Below the pieces are notes generated by a model that worked only from the letters and a program-made list of their open reading frames with translations, searched no databases and was not told where the DNA came from. Shown piece by piece: positions 8,082 through 15,766 of a stretch of DNA of 23,098 nt. Origin of the DNA: Pirellulales bacterium (GTDB lineage: Bacteria > Planctomycetota > Planctomycetia > Pirellulales > JALHLM01). The translations under genes were made by a program, and so were the position numbers. Where the stretch lies: assembly GCA_022844585.1 (NCBI GenBank), contig JALHLM010000019.1, positions 1-23,098 of the forward strand, given 5' to 3'. Within the stretch, counting starts at the first letter, position 1. Every line of letters starts with the position of its first letter.

Positions 8082-9107
8082 CTACGACCGACGGCGCTTG
8101 ACAAGCGCCGCTGCGCCCAGCGCGGCGCCAGCCAACAAGGCCAGCGACGACGGTTCGGGCACGGAAGCCGGTCCGCCACCGCCGAAGGCGTCCTTCCAAA
8201 GACGGAAGTCGACCTCGTTCACAAAGCCATCCTGATTGACATCGCCTTCTTCAAGCGAGTTTCCTTCGTAGAAGTTGGCGCGGATGACGTCGAAATCCAG
8301 CAGATCAACGTGATCGTCGCCATTCACGTCGCCGACGAGGTCCACCGGAGTGTTGACATTAATGTTGTCCAGGGCCCACCACCAATCGTTGCCCGCAGCC
8401 GTCAAGCCAAAACGGACAATCATCGAGCCGCCGGCAGGGTTGTTGACCGGAAGCTCGACACTTTCATTTGCACGTGAAAGTGAGCTATTGCCGCCCGAGT
8501 TGTCGGTGGTGAGCGTCAACAGATTCGAGAACGATGCGCCATTGTTGAACGAAACGTCCACCAGTCCCGTCATTCCGTCATACGGACGGAAGCTGGAGTC
8601 GAACCGCACGGTTACCGTGCTCGCCGCGACGCCGGCCAACGACATCGGCTTTGTCGAGAGGAAGACGTTCATCAGATCGGGCTCAATACCGGTCTGATCA
8701 TCGAATTGGTCCGCGTCAGCGACCAGGACCGTACCATGGGCGCCGACACCCCCTTTGGCAAAGCTATTGCGGGCTTGGCCGGCTTCCGCGACCCACGAAT
8801 CGACGTCCATTGCCTGGAAGCCGAAATACTCAGGTGCTTCCGGCGCTGGCGCTGGCGTCGTGGTGTTGTCCCGTACCCAGCCGGCCGGAAGGTCGACGGT
8901 GAAATCCGTGCCGTCTCCATTGGCTCGCGACACAAAGGGCCCTAGCGTCAGGCCTTCGAAATTCTCGGCCAGCAGTGTTGCGGCGTCCGCGGTCCCGGCG
9001 AACATCATACCACCAGCCAGAATGGCGGCGCCTGCGCTCGCGGCTTTCGACGTTCGCGACTGGCCGAGTCGCGCGGCGAGCCGTGCCGGCCAATTCCTGA
9101 TGACCAT
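8082..9107 (-). CDS. Dockerin/PEP-CTERM exported protein with lectin-like ectodomain
   Basis: The product has about 341 residues from ATG 9107, preceded by GGAGG at 8-nt spacing. A TTG five codons upstream falls inside that binding site and is rejected. A long signal peptide (1-42) ends at GTADA-A. Residues ~43-252 begin LLAENFEGLTLGPF and end WWWALDNINV; this resembles jelly-roll or concanavalin-like domains in other exported proteins, but I cannot name the family firmly. The dockerin-like pair (GDVNGDDHVDLLDFDVI, GDVNQDGFVNEVDF, ~259-308) is the subtype used by modules A and B of the fusion gene. The C-terminus is VPEP (~316), a hydrophobic Ala/Leu helix and KRRRS. Together these support export and exosortase processing. 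It is probably the first gene of a pair with 6372-8039. Confidence 0.88.
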   Translation of the reverse strand: MVIRNWPARLAARLGQSRTSKAASAGAAILAGGMMFAGTADAATLLAENFEGLTLGPFVSRANGDGTDFTVDLPAGWVRDNTTTPAPAPEAPEYFGFQAMDVDSWVAEAGQARNSFAKGGVGAHGTVLVADADQFDDQTGIEPDLMNVFLSTKPMSLAGVAASTVTVRFDSSFRPYDGMTGLVDVSFNNGASFSNLLTLTTDNSGGNSSLSRANESVELPVNNPAGGSMIVRFGLTAAGNDWWWALDNINVNTPVDLVGDVNGDDHVDLLDFDVIRANFYEGNSLEEGDVNQDGFVNEVDFRLWKDAFGGGGPASVPEPSSLALLAGAALGAAALVKRRRS

Positions 9108-9185
9108 AGATGTTTCCTCCAACGAAGGTGAGTTTGGTTGCGGCGAGTCCGAACCCGGCAGTCCCAGGGCGAAATGAACTCAATT

Positions 9186-9212
9186 CCCGGCCTCAGCGCT
9201 GTTAAGGCCGGG
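9186..9212. repeat. Inverted repeat in the leader of the 8082-9107 gene
   Basis: CCCGGCCT (9186-9193) and AGGCCGGG (9205-9212) are perfect 8-bp complements around an 11-nt loop, about 80 bases before ATG 9107. There is no following T-run. The rest of the 9108-9370 interval shows no gene, no clear promoter, and only a weak hairpin before a T-run near 9270-9276. Confidence 0.4.
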
Positions 9213-9370
9213 GCCTCCATTATTCACTAACTAACGCGGAAAGCGATGAGCGCCAAGCTAGAATCGCGCAAAAAAACAGCGGAAATCGCACGCTTCGTCC
9301 GCCTGGCGAGTGCGGTTGGTTCACCGACGTACCCGCCCCAGAGGCGAGGAATCCGGCTGCGCAGATCTGC

Positions 9371-10927
9371 TTAGTCGTACCCGAATGCCCGCAGGTAGGG
9401 CGTGAGGCGTTCAAAGTACGCGCCCAGCGGCCGCTCATAGTGCTTCCACCGCGCCACGGCTCGCTTGTAAATGGGTTCTCGCACCGCATCGTGGCTCGGG
9501 GAGTTGACGAGTTTGTGTGGCATGTCTTGGCGATAGTTCAACGCCTGTGGGTCCCAGGGCAATCCCAAGAATGCCCCCGCGCGTTGTGCCTGCCGCGAAA
9601 GATCCGCGACGGTGTCTTCATATTTCACTTCCAGCCACTGGCCCTCCAACCATTCCCGCACGCGGAGCCAAATGTTCATATCGCTGGCGTACATCGCGCA
9701 AACGCTGCCGGGGGTCAGTAGCCCGGCGCCAAACTCCGTCAGCGGAAAATGACGCAGGTAGTTGCTCACCAGCACGTCGCGTGGATCACGCAGGGCAACG
9801 ATAAATCGCGATTCCGGAAACAATCGATACAGCCCGGCGATCAAGGAAGTGTGGTTCGGGTTTTTATCCAAATGCACACGGCCGGCGAGCGGTTCTCCTT
9901 GAATTGCCTCGATCGCGTCCAGATAGCATTTCCGCTGTTGGATCAGCCGCTCACGCGAAATGCCGAGCAGCACGTCAGGCGTGAGCGGTTGCTGACCGCG
10001 CAACTGATGCATCGCCGGAAAAATGTCACGCGTGAACACGGCTCGCTCTGGCGAATCGACGATTTGCCGGTGGGCGCCCAAGCACTGCTCCAGCAACGTC
10101 GTGCCGGTGCGCGGAAATCCCAACAGATGCGACACATTGCCGCAGCGCGCGTCGGTAGTCAACTCATCATCCCGCCAGGCCGCGAACGTCGCCGCGTTGA
10201 GTCCCTCGTGGAGCTGCCGAAAGGTCTCGTTGAGGGCAAACGCCCGGCGCGACATCGGTTCCGCTTGCGGAAACTGCCGATGCAACTGTTTCGCCCGCTC
10301 GATCGCTTCCCAGGCGCCGGCGTAGTCGCCGAGTGCATCGCGCAGTTGGCAGAGTTCCGTCCAAGCTTGGACGTGGACCAGCGGATGCGGCGCGGCTGTC
10401 GAAGTCAATCCATGCAGTAACGACTCGCACGCCGCAACGTCTTTGCGGCGGCGCAGCAATCGCGCCAGGATCAGCCGCGGTTCCGGCTGCAACGGCGCCG
10501 CTTGAACGCATTCTTCAATGGCCGCGAGCGCCGCTTCGACGCGGTTGCTCCGCTCGTAGAGCACCGCCAATTCGGCCAACAGCGGCGGCGCCAGGCGACC
10601 GGCGTTGCGGGCGGTTTCCAGGACTTCGATCGCCAGATTCGGCCGGTACAACTCGTTGTAGGTTTGAACGAGCGGCGGTAGGACGCGTTCGTCGACGCCA
10701 GCCAGCGATCGAACTCGCTCCAGAAGTGTCTCTCCTTCCGCGATGCGATAAACCAGCCCCAAGGCGCGGGCATATTCCAAGAGCGCGCGCACGTTGCGCG
10801 GTGTCTGTGCCACGGCCGCAGCGAATTTTTCGAAGGCTGCGTCCCTTTCGTCGCGCTGCCAAAGCGCACGCGCTGCTTGAAGCGGCGCAAGGTCGTCAAG
10901 CTCAAGCTCGGGAACGGCGGCGCTCAT
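9371..10927 (-). CDS. TPR-containing sulfotransferase (copy 2)
   Basis: The product has about 518 residues from ATG 10927 (MSAAVPELELDDL). A TTG at 11017 would add 30 residues and overlap the upstream gene, so it is rejected. The N-terminal ~230 residues are helical TPR-like repeats (ARALWQRDERDAAFEKF, LAVLYERSNRVEAALAAIEE). The C-terminal half is a sulfotransferase of the Sulfotransfer_3/tyrosylprotein type. The 5'-phosphosulfate loop is GFPRTGTTLLEQ (~270-281) and the 3'-phosphate motif is RFIVALRDPRDVLVSNYLRHF (~374-394), with KYEDT further on. Such enzymes move sulfate from PAPS to a hydroxyl, on tyrosine or sugar; the acceptor cannot be read from sequence. It lies 64 bases after a paralogue and shares its N-terminal pattern (DDLAxLQAARALW), so the pair arose by duplication and is probably one operon. 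No signal peptide is seen. Confidence 0.88.
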   Translation of the reverse strand: MSAAVPELELDDLAPLQAARALWQRDERDAAFEKFAAAVAQTPRNVRALLEYARALGLVYRIAEGETLLERVRSLAGVDERVLPPLVQTYNELYRPNLAIEVLETARNAGRLAPPLLAELAVLYERSNRVEAALAAIEECVQAAPLQPEPRLILARLLRRRKDVAACESLLHGLTSTAAPHPLVHVQAWTELCQLRDALGDYAGAWEAIERAKQLHRQFPQAEPMSRRAFALNETFRQLHEGLNAATFAAWRDDELTTDARCGNVSHLLGFPRTGTTLLEQCLGAHRQIVDSPERAVFTRDIFPAMHQLRGQQPLTPDVLLGISRERLIQQRKCYLDAIEAIQGEPLAGRVHLDKNPNHTSLIAGLYRLFPESRFIVALRDPRDVLVSNYLRHFPLTEFGAGLLTPGSVCAMYASDMNIWLRVREWLEGQWLEVKYEDTVADLSRQAQRAGAFLGLPWDPQALNYRQDMPHKLVNSPSHDAVREPIYKRAVARWKHYERPLGAYFERLTPYLRAFGYD

Positions 10928-10991
10928 GGGGCCTTCGCGGATTCGAATGACGTTTCTAGCGCTGATGTCCGGCAATTCGGGTCCTTCCGCC

Positions 10992-12566
10992 TCACGGCAT
11001 GCTCCGCAGACGATCAAGGTATTGCGTCAGCCGAGGGAGGACGGGGGCTAGCTGCTGCTCGTAGTTTCGCCAACGTCCGATGGCCGAATTATAAACTGGT
11101 CTGGCGACCATGTCGTATGATGGGGAAAAGACGGTTCGCTCGGCGCCTAGCTCTCGGTAGCGATCGACATCCTCATGCCAGGCCAAGCCCAATGGCTCCA
11201 AGACGCGCGCCGCGGTGGATCGCATGTCGGCGATCAGATCTTCGTACCAGATTTCGATGCATGTGTTGCCTGCCTTCTCCCGTAACGCACGCCATGCTTC
11301 CAAGTCATCAAGCAGCCTATCGGCCGCCGCATCCAGCTCAAGGAAATCGACGCTAAAATCATTGAGCGGCATATATGCCAAAAGGCAACTCACCAGTACG
11401 TCGCGTGGATCGCGCAGCATGACGATCACGCGACCGTGCGGTGCAAATCTCAGATACGGCGTGATCAGCGGCAGTAGAGACGGGTTTTTGTCCAGCAGCC
11501 AGGCCTCGCCGCGGGGCCGTCCGATCGCAGCCGACATGGCGTCTGCGAAAGCGCAACGCTGCGTTGCCAGCAATGACTCGGGAATCGCGTCGAGCAGCTC
11601 GGGAGACAAGTCCTTGGGCAAGTGTTTGCCCAGCATGACTGGGAACATCAAGTGGGGGAAGGCGTCGAATTCGTCGCCAGCAACGATTCCCGGATGAGCG
11701 TCGAGGATATGCTCCAGCAAGGTCGTACCGCTGCGTGGCAATCCCGTGAGCAACGCAAGCTTTGGCGCCTCGTCGTCGTCGGCGGCCCGCCAGCGTTCGA
11801 AGTTCTCCGGCTGAATATCGTGAGCCAACCTCATCAGGGGCGGCACCAGCCGGTCGCGATGCGCCTTGGCTTCGCGCGCATGCGGGGCCGTCAATCGTTT
11901 TCCGGCGAGCATTGCCTGCCAGGCGTCGGCGTAGCTTTTATGCTCATCGAGCAACTGCGCAAGTTCCGCGCTGGCGCGGCTGCGGGTCAGCCAATGCGTC
12001 GTACGGGCGTCGATAATCGCTTGCAATCCCGCGCGGGCGGCTTCGTAGTCGCCCTGACGGCGCTGCACGCGGGCTTTGAGGAACGCTCCTTCCGCGTCGC
12101 TCGGGTGCGCGCGCAGTCGCGCCTCGGCGTGGGCGAGCGCTGCGTCGAGGCGGTTACGCCGCTCGTATAGCAGCCCCAGTTCCAGGTGCGATTCCGAAGT
12201 TGGATTGCGTGCTGCGAGCGCCTGGTGAAAGCAGGCGATCGCCAGGTCGGTCCGCCGCATCAGACGATAACTTTGCGCCGCCAGGTGCAGGATTGGCCCT
12301 TGGCCACGGCCCAATTCCAGCAATCGGTCCAGCAATTCCTCAGCCCGAGCGAAGTTGTACATCGCTCCGAAGGCCCGGCTGGCGTCGACCAGTGCGCGAA
12401 CATGTCGCGGATTGTCCCGAACGGCGCGATCAAAGCGGGCCAACGCGCCGAGCAGGTCTTGCTTTACCCACAACGCGCGGGCGGCCTGCAACTCAGCGAG
12501 ATCGTCGAACTCTGGCGCGGCCGGACGAACTGCGCGGCGTTTTGCCCCTTTACGTTTAGCTGCCAA
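10992..12566 (-). CDS. TPR-containing sulfotransferase (copy 1)
   Basis: The product has 524 residues from TTG 12566. No in-frame ATG or GTG lies between the upstream stop and the conserved N-terminus, so the rare start is the best choice, though the ribosome binding site is weak. A basic N-terminal tail (KRKGAKRRAVRP) precedes TPR-like helices (~20-245, for example LELGLLYERRNRLDAALAHAE and QRRQGDYEAARAG). The catalytic domain has LTGLPRSGTTLLEH (~273-286) as the PAPS 5'-phosphosulfate loop, RVIVMLRDPRDVLVS (~379-393) as the 3'-phosphate site, and WYEDLIADM (~440). It is the first gene of a two-gene unit with the downstream paralogue. The same TPR plus sulfotransferase arrangement is common in planctomycetes and proteobacteria and is linked to sulfation of protein or surface glycans. 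The substrate here is unknown. A candidate promoter lies 60 bases upstream. Confidence 0.88.
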   Translation of the reverse strand: MAAKRKGAKRRAVRPAAPEFDDLAELQAARALWVKQDLLGALARFDRAVRDNPRHVRALVDASRAFGAMYNFARAEELLDRLLELGRGQGPILHLAAQSYRLMRRTDLAIACFHQALAARNPTSESHLELGLLYERRNRLDAALAHAEARLRAHPSDAEGAFLKARVQRRQGDYEAARAGLQAIIDARTTHWLTRSRASAELAQLLDEHKSYADAWQAMLAGKRLTAPHAREAKAHRDRLVPPLMRLAHDIQPENFERWRAADDDEAPKLALLTGLPRSGTTLLEHILDAHPGIVAGDEFDAFPHLMFPVMLGKHLPKDLSPELLDAIPESLLATQRCAFADAMSAAIGRPRGEAWLLDKNPSLLPLITPYLRFAPHGRVIVMLRDPRDVLVSCLLAYMPLNDFSVDFLELDAAADRLLDDLEAWRALREKAGNTCIEIWYEDLIADMRSTAARVLEPLGLAWHEDVDRYRELGAERTVFSPSYDMVARPVYNSAIGRWRNYEQQLAPVLPRLTQYLDRLRSMP

Positions 12567-12626
12567 GGGAAAAGCTCGCCCGTCGGCGCGAATGAAAGAA
12601 TGCGGAACGTGGATTCGACTGTTTTG

Positions 12627-12655
12627 AGTCTAGCCACGATCGATCCACCAGTCCA
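12627..12655 (-). promoter_or_regulatory. Candidate promoter of the sulfotransferase pair
   Basis: On the minus strand TGGACT (12650-12655) is separated by 17 nt from TAGACT (12627-12632). Both boxes match the sigma70 consensus at 4/6 positions. The -10 box is identical to that proposed for the PEP-CTERM fusion gene. It lies about 60 bases before TTG 12566. Confidence 0.4.
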
Positions 12656-12875
12656 GTTTGCCGCATTTGCGACGCCGCTCCCGGTCGGGCCTGGTAACGA
12701 GCCTCGTGTCCATCACATCATTTGAATGATGCGCTGATGCTCGCCAAGCAGTTCATTGATAGAATCTTGGTTTCGCCCCTCGTCGTATGCATAAGTTGCG
12801 CGATATCGCAGGCGCATTGCGCTCCTTATGGTTGATCGTGGCCTACGGCGCTCGGAAACTCAATTTGCAGCCGGG

Positions 12876-12881
12876 TATACT
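12876..12881 (+). promoter_or_regulatory. Candidate -10 box for the lipoprotein/DUF1559 pair
   Basis: TATACT matches the -10 consensus at 5/6 positions and lies 22 bases before ATG 12904. No good -35 box is present at the usual distance. A short leader containing GGAG (12889-12892) would result. Confidence 0.3.
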
Positions 12882-12903
12882 TCGAGACGGAGTTTGAAAC
12901 TCG

Positions 12904-13359
12904 ATGAATTCACCGTGGTCTCGTAGCCAATGGCTGTTCTGCGTCTTGAGCCTCGTTGCACTGAGCGGCTGCGGCGGCAGCGGACTCCCTGGCACAGTGC
13001 CGATCCGCGGTAAAGTCGTCTTTCAAGGCAAACCGCTGGCGACAGGAACCGTCCTCTACTCACCGGTCGATGCCAAGGGCCGTCAAGCCCGCGGCGAGCT
13101 CCAAAGCGATGGCACGTTTACTTTGACCACGCTCGAAGCCGATGACGGCGCCTTGCCGGGCGAGTACCAGGTCGTGATCCTGGCTTATGCTCCCCATCCA
13201 GGTGAGCCGGGCCGAGGGGACGTGCCAGCGGACGCGCCGCCCCCTAAGATTGAGCGCGGATTCATCGTCCCGGAAAAATACACGATTCCCGAGGAAACTC
13301 CCTTCCAAGATACGGTCGACGACCAGCATCCCGGGTATCGTGAGTGGCTGATCGAGTGA
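12904..13359 (+). CDS. Small lipoprotein with carboxypeptidase-regulatory-like fold
   Basis: The product has 151 residues. A lipoprotein signal peptide ends in the lipobox LSGC, with Cys23 as the predicted lipidated residue followed by GGSG. The mature part starts VPIRGKVVFQGKPLATGTV and continues with a Gly-rich beta pattern (GELQSDGTFTLTT, ALPGEYQVVI), like the small carboxypeptidase-regulatory-like domains of planctomycete lipoproteins. Such lipoproteins very often sit next to DUF1559 genes, as here, where the partner starts 45 bases downstream on the same strand. The function is unknown; membrane anchoring in the periplasm or outer membrane is likely. GGAG lies about 11 nt before the ATG. 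Confidence 0.88.
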   Translation: MNSPWSRSQWLFCVLSLVALSGCGGSGLPGTVPIRGKVVFQGKPLATGTVLYSPVDAKGRQARGELQSDGTFTLTTLEADDGALPGEYQVVILAYAPHPGEPGRGDVPADAPPPKIERGFIVPEKYTIPEETPFQDTVDDQHPGYREWLIE

Positions 13360-13404
13360 GGCGGTTGCACCAAGGCGGTACAACACGAACCAAGGAATTT
13401 CGTT

Positions 13405-14433
13405 ATGTGCCATTGTTCCGTGAGTCGTCGCAGGTCCGGCTTCACATTGGTCGAGCTGTTGGTGGTGATCGCCATCATCGGCATCCTGATTGCCTTGTTG
13501 CTCCCCGCCCTGCAAGTTGCCCGGGCAGCTGCGCGGCGAGCGCAGTGCAGCAATAACTTGAAGCAGATCGGCCTCGCACTGCACAGTTACCATGCCGCCC
13601 AAAAAAGGTTTCCATACGGTTCGGCGGACCATGATTGGGAGTCGAATCCGAACGGCACCAGTGTCCGTTACGCCGGCAGCTGGCGCACCTTGATTCTGCC
13701 GTTTATCGAGCAGACGGCGATCCACCAGCAGCTCAAGCCGCTCGATATCCGCTCGTTCAGTGCCGGCGATCAGACGAGCGCCTGGCTCAAGTCCCCGGCG
13801 CAACAGATTCTGATTCCCGCCTACGTCTGCCCCGACGAGCCGAGCCCCTGGATTCGGGGCGGCTTTCAAAACTGGAGTTTCGCGCCGATGACTAACGCCG
13901 CCATTTCCACTTACATGGGCAGCGCCGGTCCCGTGTCGACCGGGCCGGAGGATTGGGGCATCGCCAAGGGCTGCGGAGTTTGCACCGACGGTCGCAACCC
14001 GCAGAAATACTGCCTCTGCACTTGGGGCGATACGCCGAAGTATGATCGCGGTTTCTATCACGGTCACAATCCGAATGGACCGGGCATGCTCGACATGTTT
14101 CCCAACGATATTTCACTCAAAAAAGTCAAGGACGGCGCGTCGAACACCTTGCATGTTGGCGAAACGCACGGCGTCAATGTGAACGGCGACGGCTGCGGCG
14201 ACTACATGCAGTGGATGAGCAGTTGGGCGGTATCCAGCACCGTCTACGGCATCAACGCTCAGAAGGTAGGCAAGACCTGGCAGGACGGCTGCAACTTCCG
14301 CAGCTACCACCAAGGGGGCGCGCAGTTTGTCTTCGTCGACGGCTCAGTACACTTCATCGCCGAAGCCGTGGATCTCCGCACGTTCGGCTTTCTGGGTTCG
14401 CGCAATGACGGCCAGCCGCTCGGCGAATACTGA
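13405..14433 (+). CDS. DUF1559 family prepilin-like protein (H-X9-DG)
   Basis: The product has 342 residues, with AAGGA upstream of the ATG. A type IV prepilin-like leader is clear: RRRSG-FTLVELLVVIAIIGILIALL (from ~residue 8), with cleavage expected between Gly12 and Phe13 and Glu17 as the conserved fifth residue of the mature protein. CSNNLKQIGLALHSYH (~residue 48 on) is the usual DUF1559 motif following the helix. Near the C-terminus His302, nine residues, then Asp312-Gly313 form the H-X9-DG motif. Length and order are typical of this very large planctomycete family. These proteins are thought to be pseudopilin-like surface or secretion components, but none has a firm role. It probably forms an operon with the preceding lipoprotein. 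Confidence 0.95.
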   Translation: MCHCSVSRRRSGFTLVELLVVIAIIGILIALLLPALQVARAAARRAQCSNNLKQIGLALHSYHAAQKRFPYGSADHDWESNPNGTSVRYAGSWRTLILPFIEQTAIHQQLKPLDIRSFSAGDQTSAWLKSPAQQILIPAYVCPDEPSPWIRGGFQNWSFAPMTNAAISTYMGSAGPVSTGPEDWGIAKGCGVCTDGRNPQKYCLCTWGDTPKYDRGFYHGHNPNGPGMLDMFPNDISLKKVKDGASNTLHVGETHGVNVNGDGCGDYMQWMSSWAVSSTVYGINAQKVGKTWQDGCNFRSYHQGGAQFVFVDGSVHFIAEAVDLRTFGFLGSRNDGQPLGEY

Positions 14434-14575
14434 GTACCACGATTTTCCGCGCGCTTCATGCGGCGCCGGAGGCTCGGATAACTCCATTCGCTCGCTTGTA
14501 AGTTGGCGCCTTCCGCGAATGCAAATCGCTTCTTTTCACGTGCGTACGGCGCTCGAATCGTGCAGTTGTTGGCTA

Positions 14576-14944
14576 CCCAAGCCGTATCACAATATGCGAT
14601 CCAGCCGGGAAACGGAGCTTGTGAAAAACCATCCGCTGCACGTCGTCACGGCGTGGCTGGGGAACACTCCGAAGATCGCCATGAAGCACTATTTTCAAGT
14701 CACCGACGATGACTTCGCGGAGGCGATTGGGGGTGGTGCAAAATCCGGTGCAACAATGGTGCAAAACACGGTGCAGCAGCCGGTCGCACCAAGCGGCAAG
14801 AATCGGCTATCATCGACGCAAACCCCTGTAGTGTCAGTGGTTTCTGCCGATTCTTGCGGGTGGCTGCCGGACGATGCTGAAAGCCAAGATAGCGGCGGAG
14901 GGATTCGAACCCCCGACACGCGGATTATGATTCCGCTGCTCTAA
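14576..14944 (+). pseudogene. 3' remnant of a tyrosine recombinase (integrase) gene
   Basis: The frame reads NMRSSRETELVKNHPLHVV, then TAWLGNTPKIAMKHYFQVTDDDF. This matches the C-terminal catalytic end of the large planctomycete tyrosine recombinase family, including the Arg of RSSRETEL, His of the PLHVV segment and the presumed nucleophilic Tyr of KHYFQVT. Everything before about 14576 is missing. The upstream sequence shows no recombinase core or SAM-like domain in any frame I read, so the gene is truncated. The frame continues through a region with four GGTGCA repeats and stops inside the neighbouring tRNA gene (stop 14942-14944). It marks an old integration event; the remaining fragment is not expected to be active. 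Confidence 0.75.
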
Positions 14945-14963
14945 CCAACTGAGCTACGCCGCC
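14890..14963 (-). tRNA. tRNA with CAT anticodon, probably elongator tRNA-Met
   Basis: On the minus strand a 74-nt cloverleaf starts GGCGGCGTAGCTCAGTTGG. The anticodon stem GCGGA/TCCGC encloses the loop ATCATAA, so the anticodon is CAT. The T-arm is GGGGG-TTCGAAT-CCCTC. The acceptor pairs GGCGGCG with CGCCGCT, including a G1-U72 wobble, and the discriminator is A. CCA is not encoded. The overall sequence resembles elongator tRNA-Met; a lysidine-modified tRNA-Ile2 also has CAT and cannot be fully excluded. It is not an initiator tRNA because the anticodon stem lacks the three G-C pairs. Confidence 0.93.
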
Positions 14964-15153
14964 GTGATTGTTCGAGCCGCTGCGTGTGGACGCACTGGGA
15001 GGTGGTTGGCCCTATTCGAGGACAGGGCGAGGCCACGTGCTGGTTCACTGGGCGGTCGGAAATCTTGGTTAAAGATACCAGCTATGGAGCGTCCGGCAAG
15101 GCAGGGTGATACGCGGGAAATGCACATGTCGGCGGTCGCGAGTGATGGATTCG

Positions 15154-15693
15154 TCACAGACATTCGCTTGATTCTGACCGGGAGATCAACAGGTCGGCAT
15201 AGCCCGAGGAAATGGGCTCGCCGAGGGCTTCGCGGAACCGCGCCACCAAGGCGGCGACTTGTTCACGGCCGCGGGCATCGTCCAAGATTGGGCCGAGGAC
15301 CGCTTCGAATTCCAGGAATTCGCCGAGGTCTTCGACCTGGTCGAGATGGATGCGGACGTTGTCGACCAGGTAAATCTCGCGGCGCTTGCGGACGATGACG
15401 CGGATGCCGAGCGTGGTCGCGAGGGCGGCCTTGAGGTCGGCGGGCTCGTAAATTGGAATTAAGCGGTAGTCGCTGCCACGCGTTTCGTGGCCATCGGGAC
15501 GTTCATAGCCGATCAGCCAGGCACCGCGCCTTTCAATTTCCCGCAATTTAAGCCGACCATTTGCGGCGACGAAATAGGTGTCGGTCTGATGTTCGACGGC
15601 CAGGCTGGACGTCGCCACCGCGGCCGCGATGCGGCGCGCGGCGTCCCAATCTACGAGTCGGGTTTTGAACTCGATGTTACGGCGCGGGGGCAT
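15154..15693 (-). CDS. CYTH domain protein (class IV adenylate cyclase-like)
   Basis: The product has 179 residues from ATG 15693. The N-terminal RNIEFKTRL corresponds to the ExExK strand of CYTH (CyaB/thiamine triphosphatase) domains. Further tunnel-facing motifs are TDTYFVAANGRLKLRE (~38-53), IGYERPD, VIVRKRREIYLVDNVRIHLD (~99-118) and the acidic GEFLEFE (~124-130). These proteins bind triphosphate-containing substrates with divalent metal inside a beta-barrel. Class IV adenylate cyclase activity is one possibility; inorganic triphosphatase or thiamine triphosphatase activity is another. The first Glu of ExExK is Asn here. It lies 73 bases downstream of the DUF3500 gene on the same strand, with no obvious functional link. 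The ribosome binding site is weak. Confidence 0.85.
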   Translation of the reverse strand: MPPRRNIEFKTRLVDWDAARRIAAAVATSSLAVEHQTDTYFVAANGRLKLREIERRGAWLIGYERPDGHETRGSDYRLIPIYEPADLKAALATTLGIRVIVRKRREIYLVDNVRIHLDQVEDLGEFLEFEAVLGPILDDARGREQVAALVARFREALGEPISSGYADLLISRSESSECL

Positions 15694-15731
15694 CTTTAGC
15701 GCGCAGTAGGAAGTGCATGGATCGACTGCTC

Positions 15732-15753
15732 CCCCTCGCTGGCGCTTCGGGTT
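15732..15753. repeat. Possible dispersed planctomycete intergenic repeat unit
   Basis: The segment CCCTCGCTGGCGCTTCGGG, between the DUF3500 and CYTH genes, resembles a short motif I recall as frequent between genes in Pirellulales genomes. It appears once in this window, so its repeat status rests on memory and not on the sequence given. Confidence 0.25.
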
Positions 15754-15766
15754 GGTGTGAGCGAGG

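Larger units (their letters stand above)
12567..12903. other. Divergent intergenic region between sulfotransferase and lipoprotein genes
   Basis: No gene is seen. It holds outward-facing promoter candidates (12627-12655 minus, 12876-12881 plus) and a short inverted repeat, CATCATT-tg-AATGATG (12716-12731), that could be a binding site. Another short palindrome, GCGATATCGC, lies near 12800. Confidence 0.5.

Noticed and set aside
9262..9285. Intrinsic terminator after the sulfotransferase pair
   Set aside because: A run of seven T on the minus strand is present, but the preceding stem is only about 4 bp.
10928..11017. Upstream TTG start for the second sulfotransferase
   Set aside because: It would overlap the preceding gene and add 30 residues unlike its paralogue; ATG 10927 aligns with the conserved DDLAxLQAARALW start.
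13060..14067. Minus-strand frame (335 codons) opposite the lipoprotein and DUF1559 genes
   Set aside because: It spans two real plus-strand genes and their gap; its composition is typical of an antisense shadow.
14434..14575. Upstream catalytic half of the recombinase
   Set aside because: No recombinase core motif is readable in any frame, so the remnant is taken to begin near 14576.
14890..14963. Initiator tRNA-Met
   Set aside because: The anticodon stem is GCGGA/TCCGC without the three consecutive G-C pairs of initiators, and the 1-72 position is a G-U pair as in elongator types.
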